From positions 74,145 to 138,144 of the forward strand of contig JAWVEY010000008.1 in the NCBI GenBank assembly GCA_033856515.1: a DNA stretch of 64,000 nt, read 5' to 3'. Positions 61,054-64,000 of this stretch are shown piece after piece; the first letter of the stretch is position 1, and the number at the start of each line of letters is the position of its first letter. This DNA is from JALZKA01 sp033856515 (GTDB lineage: Bacteria > Actinomycetota > Thermoleophilia > Solirubrobacterales > 70-9). The notes beneath the pieces are model-generated. The model did not search any database, was not told where the DNA came from, and saw nothing but the letters and a program-made list of their open reading frames with translations. A program made the position numbers and the translations under genes.

Positions 61054-61658
61054 CAGGAGTTCCTGCTCTCGGTGGCGTCGCCCGCACGGCGGAGCGCGAT
61101 CGAGATCAATTCCTCCGGCTCCTCGCCTTCGGCGCCATCGAGGAGGCGCTCTGCCTCCATAAGCGTGTAGCCGAGGCCGACGAGGCCCTCGCGCGCAAGG
61201 AGGCGCGGCTCGTCGCTGCCGGCGACCGGCGTTGCGGCTGGCGCGCTCTCGAGTTCGCCGGCGACCTTCTCGCGTAGCTCGACGATCACCCGCTCGGCCG
61301 TGCGCTTGCCGACGCCCGGGACCGCCTGGAAGCGCTTGGCGTCGCCGAGCGCGATCGCCTTCAAGAGCTCGCGAGGGGCGCCGCCCGACAGAATCGCCAT
61401 CGCGACCTTGGGGCCGACGCCGGAGACTGAGTTGAGATAGAGGAAGAGATCGCGCTCCTCCTCGGTCGCGAAGCCGAGAAGCTGCATGGCGTCATCGCGG
61501 ACGACGAGGTGCGCGTGAAGGGTCGCTTCCTTCCCGACGGCCGGGACAGACTTGAGCGTCTCGGCCGAGACGCTGAGGCGATAGCCGACTCCGCCGGTGT
61601 CGATCACGACGTGATCGGCCCGGCGCAACAGCACCTCTCCCCGCACCGATGCGATCAC
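61053..61658 (-). CDS. ruvA: Holliday junction DNA-binding subunit RuvA
   Basis: Binds four-way junctions and loads RuvB. The 201-aa protein has the OB-fold N-terminus (MIASVRGEVLLRRADHVVIDTGGVGYRL), two helix-hairpin-helix motifs (LNSVSGVGPKVAMAILSG and AVPGVGKRTAERVIVEL) and a C-terminal RuvB-interacting domain. It overlaps ruvC by 4 nt and ruvB by 1 nt. Confidence 0.97.
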   Translation of the reverse strand: MIASVRGEVLLRRADHVVIDTGGVGYRLSVSAETLKSVPAVGKEATLHAHLVVRDDAMQLLGFATEEERDLFLYLNSVSGVGPKVAMAILSGGAPRELLKAIALGDAKRFQAVPGVGKRTAERVIVELREKVAGELESAPAATPVAGSDEPRLLAREGLVGLGYTLMEAERLLDGAEGEEPEELISIALRRAGDATESRNS

Positions 61659-62176
61659 GCGAGCGCCTTCATGCGGTCGTCGGCACGCTGGGCAGCTTGG
61701 TGGCGACCGATGTGGCCGGCGTGGCAGATCGCAACGGCGAGCGCGTCGGCAGCGTGGTCAGACGCCGGAGGAGCCGGAAGGCCAAGGAGCGTCCCGACCA
61801 TCTGCTGGACCTGCGCCTTCGCGGCGCCGCCCGAGCCGCACACCGCCATCTTCACGGCTTGTGGCGTGTAGTCGCTGCAGGAAAGCCCGCGCTCGGCAGC
61901 GGCGAGCATCGCCACGCCGCGTGCCTGCCCGACCGCAAGGGCCGACTTCACGTTCTTTCCGAAGTAGAGGTCCTCGAGGCCGACTGACACGGGCTCGTGC
62001 CAATCCATCAGCTCAGCGATAGCCGCGTGGATGCGGCCGAGACGGGTCTCAGGAGGCAGGTCCGAGGGCGTTTCGATCACGCCGCCGTCGATCGCGCTCA
62101 TGCTGGTGCCAGCCACCCGCACGATGCCGAAGCCCGTGTTCGCTATTCCCGGATCTATGCCCATTACGACCACCAT
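61655..62176 (-). CDS. ruvC: Holliday junction resolvase RuvC
   Basis: Endonuclease that resolves four-way junctions. About 173 residues from the ATG at 62176 (MVVVMGIDPGIANTGFGIV); ATG 62164 is an alternative. The acidic catalytic residues are visible: D in GIDPG, E in VGLEDLYFGKN and the pair in ASDHAADALAVAICH. It heads the ruvC-ruvA-ruvB operon. Confidence 0.96.
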   Translation of the reverse strand: MVVVMGIDPGIANTGFGIVRVAGTSMSAIDGGVIETPSDLPPETRLGRIHAAIAELMDWHEPVSVGLEDLYFGKNVKSALAVGQARGVAMLAAAERGLSCSDYTPQAVKMAVCGSGGAAKAQVQQMVGTLLGLPAPPASDHAADALAVAICHAGHIGRHQAAQRADDRMKALA

Positions 62177-62269
62177 CCGTACTGATTCTGGACCGAGGGG
62201 CGGATGCCTCCCGAAAACGGCTATTTGACGCACGCCCCAGCGGGGCTGATCTGTCTCCAGAACGCACGA

Positions 62270-62293
62270 CGCCGCGGCCCAGTGGCCGCGGCG
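62270..62293 (-). terminator. Strong GC hairpin downstream of the 131-aa secreted-protein gene
   Basis: 10-bp perfect stem CGCCGCGGCC / GGCCGCGGCG with a 4-nt loop, 29 nt after the stop at 62323. It lacks a T-run but is well placed as a transcript end before ruvC. Confidence 0.55.
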
Positions 62294-62322
62294 CCTGACG
62301 GTTCGCTGGATGTGGTCAGCGC

Positions 62323-62718
62323 TCAGTCGTTCGGGATGAACGTGTCGGACTTGGCGGTGGCGCAGATACCTCCTCCGTCAAGCTCCTTCTCGACAGCCTT
62401 TGCATAATGAGGCGTTCCGCCGTTGATCGAGCCTCCCGGATTGACGCTGTATTTGCCGCCGGAATCCGTGGTGTCCTGGCCGACCAAGTCGTCCTTGCCG
62501 GGCGACTTCTCGTACACGCGGACGAGCCGCTTGCGCTCGCACTTGCCGTCCGACTTCACGTGACCGGTGAACCGGAACTGGTCGAAGTTGAACTTGATGT
62601 TCACCTCCGAGTCGATCGTGCCTCCGCCGGCGACCGCGGGGCCGGCTCCCATGAGCGCCACCGCTGCGATCGCGCTACCGATGATTGCCTTGACCGTGGT
62701 GTGTCGTGCGTTCTTCAT
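62323..62718 (-). CDS. Secreted transthyretin-like/carboxypeptidase-regulatory-like protein
   Basis: A 131-aa exported protein. The signal peptide (about 1-30, MKNARHTTVKAIIGSAIAAV...AVA) precedes a beta-sandwich-like domain with KRLVRVYEKSPGKDDLVGQDTTDSGGKYSV, a segment typical of transthyretin/Cna-B-like folds where a G-K-Y-S/T turn follows a D/T strand. Two cysteines (KCERKR and GICATAK) could form a disulfide. GGAGGAG lies just before the ATG and a good promoter upstream. Similar small proteins are common in Thermoleophilia. Role unknown. Confidence 0.75.
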   Translation of the reverse strand: MKNARHTTVKAIIGSAIAAVALMGAGPAVAGGGTIDSEVNIKFNFDQFRFTGHVKSDGKCERKRLVRVYEKSPGKDDLVGQDTTDSGGKYSVNPGGSINGGTPHYAKAVEKELDGGGICATAKSDTFIPND

Positions 62719-62772
62719 TTCTTACTCCTCCAAAGCGGCCCGGATGCCGCGTCGATTTCGAATTGCACGGCC

Positions 62773-62801
62773 ACTATCGGCGCACGGACGCGCCTTGTCA
62801 T
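62773..62801 (-). promoter_or_regulatory. Promoter of the 131-aa secreted-protein gene
   Basis: -35 ATGACA (62801-62796), a 17-nt spacer and -10 GATAGT (62778-62773) on the minus strand, with GGAGGAG before the ATG at 62718. Confidence 0.55.
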
Positions 62802-62856
62802 GAGTGACGACTACCTAACTTTTGGTAGGCCCACTCAGAGGGGCCGAAAAACCGCT

Positions 62857-63612
62857 TTACGCCGCGGTTTCCGCCTCTTCCATCAGCTCAGATGAGATGT
62901 CGAAGTTCGAGTGGACCTCGTCGACGTCGTCGTGGTCGTCAAGCATGTCGATCAAGCGGATCAGGCGCCGCGCCTCGGCGGCGTCGGTCACCTCGACCAC
63001 GTTCTGGGGCTCCATCGCGAGCTCTGCGGACTCGATCTCGACGCCTGAGGACGTGAGCGCCTCCCGCACCGCCGTGAGGTTTTGCGGCTCGCAGGTGACC
63101 TTGAGGGTGTCGTCGTCCTCGACCACGTCTTCGGCGCCGGCGTCGATCGCGCCGATCACGTCGTCTTCCCCGTACCGCGTGCCATCCAGAAGGACCACGC
63201 CCTTCTTCTCGAACTGCCACGCGACCGAGCCGGGCTCGCCCAGGCTGCCGCCATGGCGGTCGAAGGCGTTCCTGATCTCGGATCCGGTGCGATTACGGTT
63301 GTCGGTCAGCGCCTCGACGAGGAGCGCCGTCCCGGCCGGGCCGTAGCCCTCGTAAAGGACCCGCTCGATCGTGCCTGCGTCACCCTCGCCCGTGCCCTTG
63401 TCGATCGCCCGCTGGATGTTGTCCTTGGGCATCGAGTAGCTCTTCGCCTTCTCGACGGCCGCAGCAAGCGTGTGATTGCCCGCCGGGTCTCCCCCGCCCT
63501 CGCGCGCCGCGACCGTAATCGCGCGCGCGAGCTTCGTGAAGAGCTTGCCGCGCTTCGCGTCGGTCGCCGCCTTTTTGTGCTTGATCGACGCCCATTTGGA
63601 ATGACCGGCCAT
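62857..63612 (-). CDS. yebC: YebC/PmpR-family protein
   Basis: A 251-aa protein of the YebC family, described as transcriptional regulators and, more recently, as factors that relieve ribosome stalling (TACO1-like). It starts MAGHSKWASIKHKKAATDAKRGKLFTK and contains the conserved GYGPAGTALLVEALTDNRNRT and GGSLGEPGSVAWQFEKKG blocks; three-domain architecture with normal length. A -10 box TAGAAT ends 6 nt before the ATG, so the mRNA is probably leaderless. yebC often precedes ruvC; here a secreted-protein gene lies between. Confidence 0.95.
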   Translation of the reverse strand: MAGHSKWASIKHKKAATDAKRGKLFTKLARAITVAAREGGGDPAGNHTLAAAVEKAKSYSMPKDNIQRAIDKGTGEGDAGTIERVLYEGYGPAGTALLVEALTDNRNRTGSEIRNAFDRHGGSLGEPGSVAWQFEKKGVVLLDGTRYGEDDVIGAIDAGAEDVVEDDDTLKVTCEPQNLTAVREALTSSGVEIESAELAMEPQNVVEVTDAAEARRLIRLIDMLDDHDDVDEVHSNFDISSELMEEAETAA

Positions 63613-63618
63613 AAGTCG

Positions 63619-63624
63619 ATTCTA
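63619..63624 (-). promoter_or_regulatory. -10 box of a leaderless yebC transcript
   Basis: TAGAAT (minus strand) with only 6 nt to the ATG at 63612, which places the expected start site at or next to the first base of the start codon. The -35 is weak. Confidence 0.5.
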
Positions 63625-63708
63625 CGAATGCGAAAACCGCGCAACTTCTCGTCCTTACGAGTGTTCAGGACATTTGAAGAGCAGGGATTTGGATCGGGGA
63701 TGCCAAAG

Positions 63709-63744
63709 GCGATCGCGGTGGGCTTGGGGGCCCACCGCGAATCG
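63709..63744 (-). terminator. Long hairpin after the LVIVD-repeat gene
   Basis: Stem TCGCGGTGGGC / GCCCACCGCGA (63713-63723 and 63730-63740) around the 6-nt loop TTGGGG; paired alternatively it extends outward with GCGAT/ATCGC. It lies 19-55 nt after the stop of the partial gene at 63764 and probably ends its transcript; no long T-run. Confidence 0.6.
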
Positions 63745-63763
63745 CTTACCCCAAAGCGGTCGG

Positions 63764-64000
63764 TTACGGCAGGACCTGGGTCTGCGGATTGAAGGTCTTG
63801 CCGAGTCGCTTGACCTTCCGCTGCCCGAAACCCTTGGCCTTGAAGAGCCCGACGCCGTAGCCGGACGAATTCTCGTTGGTGAAGATCTTCCCGCGGAACC
63901 AGTAGCCCGACCAGATGTCGGGGTTCACGCCATCGGTCTGCTGCAGGTAGAAGCCCTTCTCCTCGGGCGCCGCAGGATCGGAGAAGTCGACGATCGAAAG
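63764..64000 (-). CDS. LVIVD-repeat-like protein, C-terminal fragment (gene enters from beyond the window)
   Basis: The last 78 codons of a minus-strand gene, stop TAA 63766-63764. It reads LSIVDFSDPAAPEEKGFYLQ, then DGVNPDIWSGYWFRGKIFTNE and ends KTFNPQTQVLP. The V-D-F-S-D-P-x2-P-x3-G pattern is the LVIVD/choice-of-anchor-B beta-propeller repeat, common in large secreted proteins. Start, signal peptide and other blades are outside the window. Confidence 0.7.
   Translation of the reverse strand, partial: LSIVDFSDPAAPEEKGFYLQQTDGVNPDIWSGYWFRGKIFTNENSSGYGVGLFKAKGFGQRKVKRLGKTFNPQTQVLP

Overview
The window is chromosomal DNA from a high-GC actinobacterium. The best fit is the class Thermoleophilia (Solirubrobacterales/Gaiellales-like), but that is an inference from gene content and not a measured phylogeny. 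Supporting marks are an actinobacterial-type integration host factor (mihF) beside gmk-rpoZ-coaBC, an RNase J/dapA/dapB/M16 peptidase/pnp cluster, a fused SecDF, many GTG/TTG starts, pervasive 1-11 nt stop/start overlaps, and a secreted decapeptide-repeat protein of a kind common in that class. I see no prophage, IS transposase or CRISPR array. The window looks like a core chromosome segment with a few accessory genes.

Layout. (1) 1-19222, all minus strand: RNase J (cut by the window edge), dapA, amidase, dapB, M16 peptidase, pnp, rpsO, ribF, truB, nrnA-like, rbfA, ylxP-like, infB, nusA and rimP, then dtd, a TPR protein, coaBC, rpoZ, gmk and mihF. This is RNA metabolism, ribosome maturation, translation initiation and lysine/cell-wall precursor synthesis. 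(2) 19289-28153, minus strand: a complete seven-gene UMP operon pyrR-pyrB-pyrC-carA-carB-pyrK-pyrD, with a promoter and a PyrR-binding RNA hairpin overlapping the pyrR ribosome-binding site. (3) 28258-39775, mixed strands: alpha/beta hydrolases, a decapeptide-repeat secreted protein, RNase Z, tRNA-Arg(CCG), a LysM/M15 peptidase, a saccharopine-dehydrogenase-like reductase, membrane proteins, a zinc metallopeptidase, a MerR regulator with a coiled-coil partner, and a 632-aa multi-TM protein linked to a 42-aa membrane peptide. (4) 39772-43312, minus strand: a SAM-I riboswitch with terminator controlling a threonine-synthase-like gene and a MoaD/ThiS-like sulfur carrier (a likely MetM/MetO homocysteine pathway), followed by two CDP-glucose genes. 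(5) 43365-50806: CorA, an RTX-like secreted protein, two HIT proteins, phosphomannomutase, an MBL-fold hydrolase, a diacylglycerol-kinase-like enzyme, and a glycosyltransferase carrying an in-frame palindromic insertion. (6) 50818-64000, minus strand: rel (split by an in-frame UGA), recJ, secDF, small proteins, ruvB-ruvA-ruvC, a secreted protein, yebC, and the end of an LVIVD-repeat protein.

The observations most worth following are the riboswitch-controlled metM/metO pair, the 46-bp palindrome with 5-bp flanking direct repeats inserted in frame in the glycosyltransferase, the UGA at the invariant TGS-domain cysteine of Rel, the zinc-knuckle and acidic tail on NusA with a 70-bp repeat shared with infB, and the 42-aa membrane peptide between two genes. 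All calls come from reading the sequence. No database search was run.
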